Shown piece by piece: positions 13,301 to 25,300 of a stretch of 31,439 bases of DNA. The DNA comes from Ophiothrix spiculata (Eukaryota > Echinodermata > Ophiuroidea > Amphilepidida > Ophiotrichidae). The position numbers and the translations under genes are program-made. The first letter of the stretch is position 1. Each line of letters begins with the position of its first letter. The stretch lies in the NCBI GenBank assembly GCA_000969725.1, contig JXSR01S045191.1; one strand, 5' to 3'. A model generated the notes under the pieces. That model did no database searches, was not told the origin of the DNA, and was given only the letters and a program-made list of their open reading frames with translations.

Positions 13301-16300
13301 TTGGCATGCTGCACCTACTGGATGAGGAGAGCTGGTTTCCTCAAGGATCCGACTCTACGCTGGTTGGTAAGTTTATGATATTCAAACGAGGTGCTACATT
13401 ATTTTAGATTGGCTTTTTAGACTTAAATTGTCAGTTTGCTACATCTGTAATTTTTGCAATAAGGCGCATATTTCATAGACCTGCAGTTGATGATCTGGCT
13501 GTCAAGCCATACAAAACAGATACTTTTCAAAATACAATCTGGTCAAAGCATAAGTCAAATTTGACCAAAATTGTGTCAGATATGTTGTTAGAAAATATTA
13601 TTTATACCTTAAAATGCTTTAACACTTACGATGTTTTCTTCTTAATTTTCAACAGAAAAATTTAGTCACAATGTGAGTGATCAGCGCTTGTTCTGGAAGA
13701 GCCCACATGATGGGCTGTTATTTGGTGTACAACATTATGCAGGACAGGTAAGGGATCATTCACAAACACTTGTGAGGGGCCTTACACAAAAAGGGGGCCC
13801 CTAAACATTCCACCCTTGTAAGGGGTGGCCTTGAAAAAAATTACCACAAATTTTCTGGTACAAATTGAGTTTACATTCTTTTCTATGGGGTTCTAAGGGG
13901 CCCTTAAATTTTTCGAGGTAGAAAAGGTGGCCCCTGAAAATTTTCTGTGATAATTGTTTTTTGCATCAGGCCCCCCTACAAGTGTTAATGAACTGTCCTT
14001 AAATAAATCAGAATATCTCAATATTTCATTTTAAGGAAGACAATCAGACAATAATGGTGCATCCAGAGTTCAGTGATTTATCAAATACACAGTATTTTCA
14101 CTGCTATCGTTTGCTTTAGAATCCAAAGACGACTTATCGGTAGACGTCAAGTGGTCAAGTGAGGTCTTTCGATTACTATACATCACTGGACTCTCAATGC
14201 ACCATAAGTCCATTTCCTTGGCAGGACATCACTTTCCTATGTGATCAAAACCTCACCCATTTTCAGCCTAATTAAAAGGAATAGTGCAACATACATGCAT
14301 GGTAAAAATTTTGGTTTTCCAATTATTTTGTATGTTATGAGCATTTTAGGATTTTTAATATCTCCATAGGCAACTATGTTGTAATTACTGTCAGGGCTGT
14401 GATAGTAATAAAACAAGACATACTTTTTTTTTCTCAAAAATGCAAACACATTTGCAAGAATGGTTTGGAATTTGTAACATATGCCACTCAACTAACAGAA
14501 TTTTGATAAGAGGTGACCTTTCAACTATTGTGATATCATTAGTGGTTTAATCATTACTTGTTTTGTATATATTGTAGGTGATTTATAGAGCGGAAAACTT
14601 TCTTGCCAAGAATCGTGATGCCCTAGCAATGGATATCGTCTACTTATTGCGATCATCGAGTGTTACACTCATCCGGCAGCTATTTGAAATGGGACTCATG
14701 AAAACAGGTAAGAAAGAATAGCTGCCCCTTACTTGTCTCTAAATCAAATGTTAATTTGCCTAAGTCAGTGTTTTTTATATTCAATTTTCAAAACTTCTGA
14801 GCTTTCAGTTATTCCTTTTTTTTTTATAAATGCTTGCAGCTAGAATACTTTTTAGTTGTAATCTTCAAAGAATCTTTTAAATTCACCTGATGTGAAAGAA
14901 ATGTATGAATTTCATATTGGTAAGGCTTGGCCGAGTGACATTCGTTCTTATTATATTCACTCGATATTCACTCTGACTTATTCGCTAAAACGGAGAGTGA
15001 ATGTCGCTTACATTGCGCAAACATCGTTTCAATTGTAGTGCTAAGATATATGGACTTTCTATATTTCTTATATTTGCTAGCATTGTTTCAAATTTATTAT
15101 TAATTATTAAGAATAAGAGCATTTTGTATTTTTTCATAATTGGACTTAGTTTTTCTGACATATTAGTTCCAAGTGATATCATGTCAGGTCATAAGATGTT
15201 TTTGATCACTGCATTTACAGGCAACCTCCCAACTACGTATGGGCCTCTCCATCCGCGTCGACAACAAAGCATAGAAACGCTAGCGACTAGGCCTAGGCAC
15301 GTAGGGGAGGGACTATCAAGGGAGGTGAGACAGAGACGACGCCAATGTTGTCACATCACCATCTCCAAATGTATCCCTTTACAGATTTTTATGCACTATA
15401 TAAAGTTCGGGAATGTTGTTTGTTTTTTCTCACATATTGCACTGAACAACTTCAGTGTTGCCAAAACTTCAGAGAAAAATCAAAGCTTGCTAAAGCAACC
15501 TGCCTTAAATATTTGACTTATCTTCTGAAGATAGTGATCTCTATATACTCCATCAATCTAGAAGTACAAATCAAACATATTGCGTAATTGCCCTATTTTG
15601 TATCACAATATGTTGCTACATATTATTGTGAATACGGGCTTTATTACATAATGCTGCCTGATTTACCACATAATTTAGTTTGTAATTTTAAGCTGATGGA
15701 GGTTAACAAGCTGGAATGCTTTTAGTGATAATTAGATTTGGTAAATTTGAAAATTTCAACCTTAGCCCTAAACCTGTATTCTAATATGTAGCATGCATAT
15801 TTTTTGTAGCTCATTAAGGCTGATAAACTGTGGCATTGGCATCACTGAACAATGGTTTAATTGCTTAAAATGTCTGGCTTAATGGTACGCAGTGAATGCA
15901 ATATTTATCACATTTTCCATTTGTATATGTGCAGAATTTTGATGTATCTCAGAGATGCTAGTTTTTAAGTTAACAGATAATTCAAATATCCAACACAGTA
16001 GATATTATGTATGTGGAAGTTTGTGTAGACCATTTGACCAATCTCAGAGATGGAAAAATAGATTACGAATTTCATCAATTATTTTGTTCTTGAACCCATA
16101 ATTTGTTATGCATTTTTGTAGTTTGCCAATTGTAAACACATCACTTGACCTTTGACTATAACTTAAGGTCAAAGGTCATCATGAGTTTTATAATGTTATA
16201 TTGTTATTATTGTTGGAAAGAATATGGTAATTTATTACAATATATTTATTGAAGCTAAAGTTGTGTACGTGTTTACTTGATTGGCAATAACGGAGGTTTA

Positions 16301-19300
16301 AAAAAAAGTTCAAGAATTTTTTTGATAATTTTCATCTTTGAGTGTAAGTAGCTGACGACTGACATCTCTCCATGCTCCAAGTTGCATTTGCAAAAAAGTT
16401 TAAGCTTTGTGTGTTTGTTTGATTGTATCGTTTTGATTGAAGAATCATTGCTTTTGTTTGAACTGGATTGTCTATCCATATGTTGTAATGTTCCATTTTT
16501 ACCATTTTTGTTGCATAAGATTCAGGCCCCGATGCCGAAGTAAAGTGGACGTCTTATCCAACACGTACCCAAAGCACAAAATCAAATCGCTCTAGTCTTG
16601 TGAGTTAATTGATTGCATGCATGGCAGGTGATCATGGTAGTTCTATCTCTGAATTAGTTGTAGATGTTGAGGATGTTGTAATGTACAAATATCTTTCATA
16701 AAAAATAACTGTTAAGGACATCATTTTCTTCCTGCTTTATCAGAGACTTGACGGTTGGGATGTTAGTGATATTATAGAATGACATATATAGGTTATATCA
16801 GGTACAGATCGATCAGAATAGATTTAGGAATACATGGCACATTTTAGATCGGGAACAGAGTTAATGATATATGCAGAAACTACAATTGGGCATTTAGGGC
16901 CAAGAGTTCATATATTTCTGAGAGGATTGTGTCCTTGTTAGCAAAGTTTTACTATCCTATAATCCTCTTGACGCATGCTAAATGGTCTTAAGAATTCTCA
17001 ATTCAATACAACAAGAGATCAGTGCAGTCACTCAACTTTTTACAGTACTGAGTGCGATTTAGATAAGAGAATATAAATTTTGATAGAAATCGAGCCATTT
17101 TTGTACAAAATTTTGCAACTTTAGAAACTCTAGCACTGGGTATTTTGACAAAATATAATCTTGAGTGTAGGGTAAAAATTAACAATGCTGAATGACTCGC
17201 TAGCTACTGCCCGGCATAGTGATATGGATGATAATACTCTACTTTGAAGAATGTGTAGTAATTCCTTCTTGCCATTTTGCAGTCTTAATGGTGACTCTGA
17301 CCCAATCCCTCTGAAAGTCTTTGTCTGTGCATATTCAATCCCCTTTGAGTTGCAATGTTAAAGTCTCCAGTTAATATATCAGTCTTTCAGCTTTTCAAAT
17401 CAAAATCAGGAATTTTCAAGGAGTTCATCCTCAACATATCCCATATTTTTCTGGCTACATTATCTTGTTGTCTTTCCTGTTAAGTATATTTCACCACAAG
17501 TCGGGTATTTTGTTTTGTATATTTTGGTTTGTTTTGTAATATTTGCTTTCTGTGTATTCATATTAGCAGTTTTCAGTTTGATATTGTGGCTGTGTTTTGT
17601 GACCAATGTGTTGTGTGGGGTGTAGATGTGGGTGTGTGGATGCGGGTGTAATGCTAGTCCAAACAATGGTTCCATAGTCTCTTGTTGCATAATTTGCCGC
17701 TGCAGAATCATTGATATTAACCTCATTCCCATTATTGCAACACTGTAACAATTAACCCGCACAATCATACAAGTTTCAGAGTCTTGTCAGTTCTGGTTCA
17801 GGCACTTTTTAACACCTCATTTTTGGAGTCAAAAGCAAAGGGATATTGAAATCCAGAATTGTTTGACCGAAACAGTGTTGGAACAATCAGGGGTAAAATA
17901 CCCAACTCTTTATGATACTGGTGACACTTGCATGTACAGATGTGAATCCTCCGTAGCCTACATGGGACCAACAGCTTAACGTCCCCACTGAAAGATGGTA
18001 ATATCTTATGAAGCTTTTACCTAACTCTTCATGTGAGGATTGGGCAATCTAGAATTATTAAGCAAATGCTCCCAATGAGCCAGATAAACAACCTAACAAA
18101 GCGTATGCGATTCCATTCCAGCAAGTGCAGTCACCAAGTCACTGGGAACTCAGGCCCAATGCATGCAAGGCGAGATTGCAATCTCGCACAGTGTCTTGGT
18201 ATAGATTGTAAGTGTTTGCAGGAAAGTTTGCACTTTGTATTGGCAATAAAATTCTCTGCACAATGTAGAGTTGACCTTGGTGCTCCTTAGTGTTTCATCA
18301 CTGTCACATATATCTGACCATCACCTTAATTTGAATCTTATTTTCTTCTTATTTTTAGCACTTTGTAGGTTTGGTTACCCATGTACCCCTTGTACTGGTT
18401 TAGTGGCAATGGTAAACATAGTGATGGTATGGTGGTAACCCTGGTTTGGTATGAAGTCAACCTGGTTTGAGTTGGTTTGGTGATAACCTTTAACCCACTT
18501 CCAGCATGCTGTATATCATCTTTAGTTATGGGTGTGTTATCTTATTTAGTATCGTAAATTTTGTTATTTTTAAATATACCTATCTTTATATGTGGCACAA
18601 ACCGTATAATAATTTGTATAAATTACGTTGCATGAATGTTGAAAGTATTTATTATTTAAATTCAGTTGAATATTTAGTTAATATACTCGTAAAAGATAGG
18701 TGAACACTATTCAAAATGATTTGAGCACAAGAGTTTTGTTCCCTGTTTATTCTGCACATCACTAAAAAGTAATATTTCACAAGTTCTTGTTTAAATATGG
18801 CACTTTTGTAGGCCTACTTTTTGTCAATTCCTAGTCTGCAGTGTGCATGATGCTTGTGCTTTTTTTAAAAGTTTGTTGGAATATTTTTTAAGAGCATCAA
18901 AGTCTTTAGTAATTGTGATTTAGTGTACTGCATTCATTATGTAGGCAAATTATTTTGATTGGTTTGAGGGAAAAAATTTAAAAAAAATGCATCAGAGTCA
19001 GTTAATAGACCTCAATTGTAAAATTTCCAAATAGCACAAAAATAATAAATTGCTAGTAATAATAAAACAAAATTTTACTTTAACTAGGTGTAAATTTCAA
19101 CCTTGCTTAAAGTCATACCGTATGTTTTGTTTCTTACTTTGAATTTTTGTGTTTATGGTCACACAAAATTGGGTATCTTAAAAGTGTATTCTCTACATTG
19201 CAACAGGTCATAACTTGGCCTTTTACTATGACATTTATTCACCAATAAAAAAACGATAATTTTTGCTTGTTTGATGGAAGGCTGATAAATTTATATTTTA

Positions 19301-22300
19301 CAGGTCCGCAAATGAGTATCCATTATTGTTGATATTTACAAAATTGCATGTTCAGTTCCCTTGATTAGGGCTAGCCATTCCCAAAACTCAACCCATAAGA
19401 GAAAGGCTATTCATTTGTTAATATTTTAAGTTTTCTCTGAACTTTCTTGTCAAAAAGTATATTTAATAAAAAAATGCTGACTTGTACATGGGTGTCTTTA
19501 CTAAAACATGTGGAATTCAAATAATGTATCAAATTAACATTTGCAACTTTAGGTAAGGTCAATCTTTTGGAAGGTTGTCAATATAGACCGAAAACAAACC
19601 CAGTCAGTGCAGAAAATAACAAGTCATGTGTGATAGGTGTCACTCTGTCAGTAGGATCTTATAGTATTGCTTTAACTTGTTGGGATGCATGCATGATGTG
19701 TGGTTGGTTTGCATGACTGACATATGTGTGATTTTGTAACACTAGTCTCTTGCACATGATTTCATAATCACCATACCTTTTTACAGGGAACAACTGAGAG
19801 TCAATCTAAGAGCAAGCAGACTGTTTCATCATACTTCAGAGTAAGTTTTCGTTATAAATATGTTCAATTTAAACATGATATCTAATCTGTAAGGTGCCTT
19901 TTCACCAGGTTTTTGGATGCAAATAAGATGCCGTGTATGTCATGCATTGGTTGTGACAACTGCATGGGGCTGGGAGTAACAACAATCACCTAAAATAGAC
20001 AAAATGGTTCGAGATCTTCCATATGTTGTGTAGAAGTTTAGATTCATCAGGTTTAGTAAGTAACCAATGGATAGGTTTATGCCATCAGAGTCCCTGCTCA
20101 CATGGAGAAGTTTCCTAAAAAATCAAATCAAGGTGTTATTGCATATGCAAGTTGAGTAAAATAATGCAAATTAGTTCTTACCAGATATAGATTGTTACTT
20201 CTATGTACAAATTGTCCATGATTAAGTTATTGCTTTGGTGTTTAAAAATAAACTCCTGTGGTGATGGGCCTTGCCTGGTAGACCTGAGGTTGCAGGTTTT
20301 ATTTTTTTGTTCATATTCCCAGGGGAGGGAGTCACTTACTGTGATGGAAGGTGTGGGTATGTGCCGCTCCCAAGACCCCCTTTTCAAGCCGCCTCTTCAG
20401 CTTCCCAAGATGCTCATTTTAAGATTACTTCAGTTCCGAAGACCACTATTTTCAAAGAAAATGACTCAAAAGTGTGTGTTATTAAGTTTTAAACCTAATT
20501 TTGATTGAGCAATTTATAGCTCGAATAGTTCCCGTTCAGAAAAATCAGTTCTGCAAGACCCTAGTTGAATATCGCAGATATCACATTCCTTCCAAAATTG
20601 TTTTGAGTACCGCCACTCGGGTTCATCTTCCTTACAATTTGTGTATCTTTTGTTGTAGTATGTTTTAGTATGTATGGTTCTTGACACCAAGTGTACTTTG
20701 CATTTCAGTATTCTCTGAGAGAGTTACTCCGTAAGATGAAACCTTGCATCCCTCATTTTGTGAGGTGTATCAAACCAAACAACGACAGAGCCCCAGGACA
20801 GTTTGACAAGGAGAAAGTACTGACACAATTGCAGTACACGGGAGTGTTGGAGACGATACGCATTAGACGTCAGGGGTTCTCGCATAGGGTGCCCTTCAAC
20901 GAATTTATTGATAGGTAAGATATAGAAGTTAAATTGTTAAAGTTTTACAGAAAAATATGGAAAAGTATATATGAGTTGACATTAATGTCTTTAAACATGG
21001 GTAAGGAGCTAGTCCACAGATATACACGAGGGAACCACAAATGATTGCTGCACATTTCAATAGCCCTACTTGATTTGGCATGAATTATGAAAGTAAAATG
21101 AAAACTTCTGCGCACGCATAGTGCCGGGCAAGGAACAATGGATATATGACCGCGCAGGAACAATGGATATATGACCGCACACACTGCCGAGCATGATGTC
21201 CTATGTCAACTCATCTATACTTTAGGTCCCATCAAAAACCCTTGACCGGATCCTAACTCACCAACTATGATCTGACTCTAACTCACTAACTATGACCAGA
21301 CTGTTATCCTAACCCTAAACATACCCTTACCCAAACCCTAACCCTAAACTCTATAAATCTATACTAATGAAAAAGAGGATTTCTTTTCATTATACATGTA
21401 TTAATTTACAAATAAAGATATTTGTAGCAAACTCTCCAATCTCAAAGAAAACCAGATAGAGGAGAATTACATGTGTAGGCCACTGCTCTAGAAGTAAGGA
21501 AAAGCAATATTAAGTTTGTCCCCAAAATGGAAGAAAATCACCTTGGAGACCAGCCCTGATCACATACATTGCTGTTATCAAACTGGATACAGAAGTGAAT
21601 AGCTGCTAGATTATCTTGATAGCAGTGGCGTAGTTAGAAGGGGCCAGTGGGGTGGGAGAGGGGCAAACATCCTCTTGAAAAAGCCTTACCTCCCCCTTTT
21701 TGCCATGCGTGCCACACCCCTGAGAAAAATAAAGAAATTACATAGGTTACACTCCTTTTCAGTATAGCATGCCCCAAATGGTCTTTTTTTTTTACTCCAG
21801 TGCCATCAGTTCATACTCAATTACCATTTTTTTCATAATTGTAACAAAAAGCCTAAATTTACGCTGAAATTGCAAAATTTGCTAAAACACCAATACCGAA
21901 GATCATTTTTTACATAAGAAGCTATAGGTAATAAAAAAATTGGGGTATACTATTTTGTGTCTACTCACTTTGGGAGTTGCCACCCTTCAAAAAATCTTTG
22001 CCCTGCCTTGCCCCCTTGATGGAAATGTCTGGCTATGCCACTGCCTGATAGAATGATAGAACCTTGCATATTCTGTTTACTATGATAAAGATATTATTCA
22101 TGTCTTTGTTGTCTAGGTATAAGATGTGTGGTTATCACATGACAGATGAGATTGAGTATACTACACAGACTATTGCACATATCCTTCACAAATGTGGTGT
22201 GCGTGGGTGGCTGCTGGGGAAATCAAGGGTTAGTATCTGTAAACCAGGCATGAGGTTGTCTTTGTCCTGTAGATCATGACTGGCCTGTTTAGACCCTTTT

Positions 22301-25300
22301 GATGATTTTTTCCACTGTACTCTTCATAAATGCTACAAAGTAAATTCCGTGCATTTGTAAAGCATAGCAGATACTGCCTTTAAGCATGCAATTTCACTTT
22401 AATGCTAGAAGGTTGTATTTAAATATGTTTGACATAGTAGATACTGCCTTCAGTTAGCAAGAGAATTTATTTGTCTGCTTATTTCTGCAGGATTTCTCTA
22501 AGGGAAAAAGAAGTAGCTTGCAATTCATCTGCAATAAACATACTGCATTTTGACTTTGTGGGGTAGAATTGTACTAACGTACATGCAGGTTATGGCTTTG
22601 ATGTCATCCATCCAATGAATGTCTTGTCACCTATGTTGTCTTCAACCATTCATACATCCTTCATTTATATGTTCTTATATCTTTGTTGCTGAAATACTGC
22701 AGTTTGTCTTTATTTTTCGGCACAAAATAATCCACATTATATGAAAGTTATTTGTTCTACACAGCAAGTAAATTGCTCACCTTGTGAAGCTTTCTATCTG
22801 CCATTATGCTGGACCTTTGACAACCCAACAATAGGGGCCGCTATTGGGATAGCTCTCAAACAAACTTTCAAAATAACTCCTTATTTCTTTGGCAAAGTTT
22901 AAAATCCCTTAGTGACTGGTATAGTTGATTTGTTTTGACATATTATAGCTTCTCACTCATATACATTGTTATTAGGTACCAATTTTCAGAAAGGTCATTC
23001 ATTTCCATTTTTTGCATCATCAGGTATTTCTGAAGTACTATCATGTAAAAAAGATTTAGATCCTTGACTGGAATAGTTAATTTATTTTGATGTATTACAG
23101 CTTCTCACTCCTGTAAATTGTTTAATATTTACCAATTTTCAGAAAGGTCATTCATTTCCAATTTTTACAGGTATTTCTAAAGTACTATCGCGTAGAAGAT
23201 TTAGATAATTGACTGGAATAGTTAATTTATTTTGATGTATTAGAGTTTCTCACTCCTATAAATTATTATTAAGTACCAATTTTCAGGAACGTCATTTCCC
23301 ATTTTTGCATCTTCAGGTATTTCTGAAGTACTATCACGTAGAAGAGTTAGATCATCGCCTGGAGCATTATCGTCGTCTCGCTAACCTTGTGCAAGCTGTG
23401 GCTAAAGGTTGGCTAGCTAGAGTGCATTATAAGAAGAGTAGGCGTAGTGCTATCCTCATACAGAAGAGTAAGTATTCTGATTAAAGGGAAGCGGGTTGGC
23501 GCAGCGGTAGTTCCCTCGCCTTGCACCAATGAGGTCCCGGGTTCGAGGCCCGTGCTTTATGTACATTTGGTTTTCAGTCCATGCTCGCTTCCGCAGGGTT
23601 TTCTCCGGGTACTCCGGTCTTCCTCCTGCATTCAAAACTGAATTTAAAAAACATCTTGGAGCCCTGTTGAAGATAGCTTCCTTCAGCTTACTTGGTATCA
23701 AGTACCAAGTTGGGTTTAACAAGGATATTTTTTTGATTGACTTTATTGATTAATTTAGGCTATTGTAGGCAGCCACATACTATGAACCATATTATTGTGC
23801 TCTGTAAAAAGAAAGAAATAGTGCATGAACCAAAATGCAAGGAAAGCTCTGAGGAGCTTGATTTTAATTTTAAAATACATTGGTTCGAGAATACCAAATT
23901 TAGGCCCAGATATACTAAGTCTACAATCAATGTAATTTTAGCAAATTCAAAATGATAACATAACAGTTTGGTCCTTGACAGACAATTCTATCAAGCAGCT
24001 GTTCTATATATTCAGAGTTCTGTCCTCCCCGAGTAAAAAAATGTGAATTTTATACAAAATCGTTGGGATAACAGTATTTAGAAGAGCCAGATGGTAATGG
24101 TAATTCAGTCCATTTTCAGCTCTGAACAAGGAAACCTCAGTGAGAAACTTATATCCGTTGAGATCCTCAAGATTAGCAATGTCATGTCACCTAGCGTATT
24201 CAATATGTCAATCTATCTATATCTATATTCTATACTCTGCAAAGTTGCTAAGCTGCAATATCACGCAGAGAAATATACAAAGGCATAAATTGAAATTTGG
24301 ACATGATTAACAAAGCGTACTCTACAAAATTATACAATTATAATCCAACAACTACAATCACATGCTAATGGTCACAGGCGAAATACCGGCGACCAACCCC
24401 TAGGGCGAAGGGTACCCTAGGAGTTTACAATTAATTGAAAGGTTTGAATAAAACTCAATAATAATCTCAAAACTCAACAAATATCACTGTATTGCAATAA
24501 AATTGTTGATTTGTAACAAGAGGTCTTATCTTTGTATGGCCTTGATGAGATACCACTCCATAGCACAGCACTGGATGACTTTCAAGATTTAAAATATAAA
24601 TAGCATAGGAGTAGCAGATGAATTAAGTTGAAAACGACAAGCAGTTTGTGAATGGAGTTGGCAGCTTTGACCATGCTGAATTACCAATGTACTTGCTCTA
24701 TATTTTTATATTCAGCAATGCTGAAATAGTCTGGTTTAGATAGCATATACTAAACAAATAATATTAAGGTATATAGGAGCAACAGGGCATGTGTCGATGC
24801 ATAATATTGTGAAATGAGCCTTATTTACACGGTATTTGTACATATTTTGGTTAAAAAAATGAAATTATTCCTATGAAGTCTGTGTTTTACTCATATGCAT
24901 TCAAAATTTCTCTGAGTTAGAAATATAGCAAAGGAGAGATAGTTCTGAGAGTTTCATAGTGCAAGACGTTTTTACGTTATGGCTGATTTAGTCGTCAAAT
25001 ATTACATATTTTGCACTTGTCAAATGTGAGATTTAAAAACAAGTACATTTTGAATTTATTTTGGAATGCCTACTACCTATCAAACTAACAATTGACATTA
25101 AATATTAGGTCAAACTCTCAAAGAACACCAACAGAAATTTTAATTTCATGTTTTCAATTTTCATTAAAGATTTGAGTAGAAACTGATAACGTCGTAATAT
25201 TGTATGTCAATGTTTTTTCATATCTTTGAATAAATGCAGATATGGCCTAGGTTATGATATCTAATTTGTTGTTGTTTTTTTTTTTTTTTTTTTCCTTTTC

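Noticed and set aside
15001-15516. Longest open reading in the window (171 codons) as a separate gene
   Set aside because: It has no recognisable domain or membrane/secretion logic supporting a gene, lies within a myosin intron, and shows no splice or promoter context. AT-rich and patchy GC composition explain the run.
17280-17760. LINE endonuclease remnant on the minus strand (a GDFN-like motif near 17370)
   Set aside because: Only one short motif is present, with stops on both sides and no neighbouring endonuclease or RT motifs; chance is sufficient.
23487-23570. A functional tRNA gene
   Set aside because: The A- and B-box-like motifs are followed by a SINE core (TTTTCTCCGGGTACTCCGG) and the same arrangement recurs at 3471-3710. 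No cloverleaf with a clear anticodon arm and acceptor stem could be drawn.
24378-24425. Regulatory hairpin or att-like site (CCTAGGG...CCCTAGG)
   Set aside because: The arms are short, the sequence matches no known element, and nothing nearby gives it a role.
25275-25293. Pol III terminator or poly(A) tail of a retrocopy at the T-run
   Set aside because: No pol III gene precedes it on the plus strand and no retrocopied coding sequence was found on the minus strand. It is best read as a simple homopolymer.
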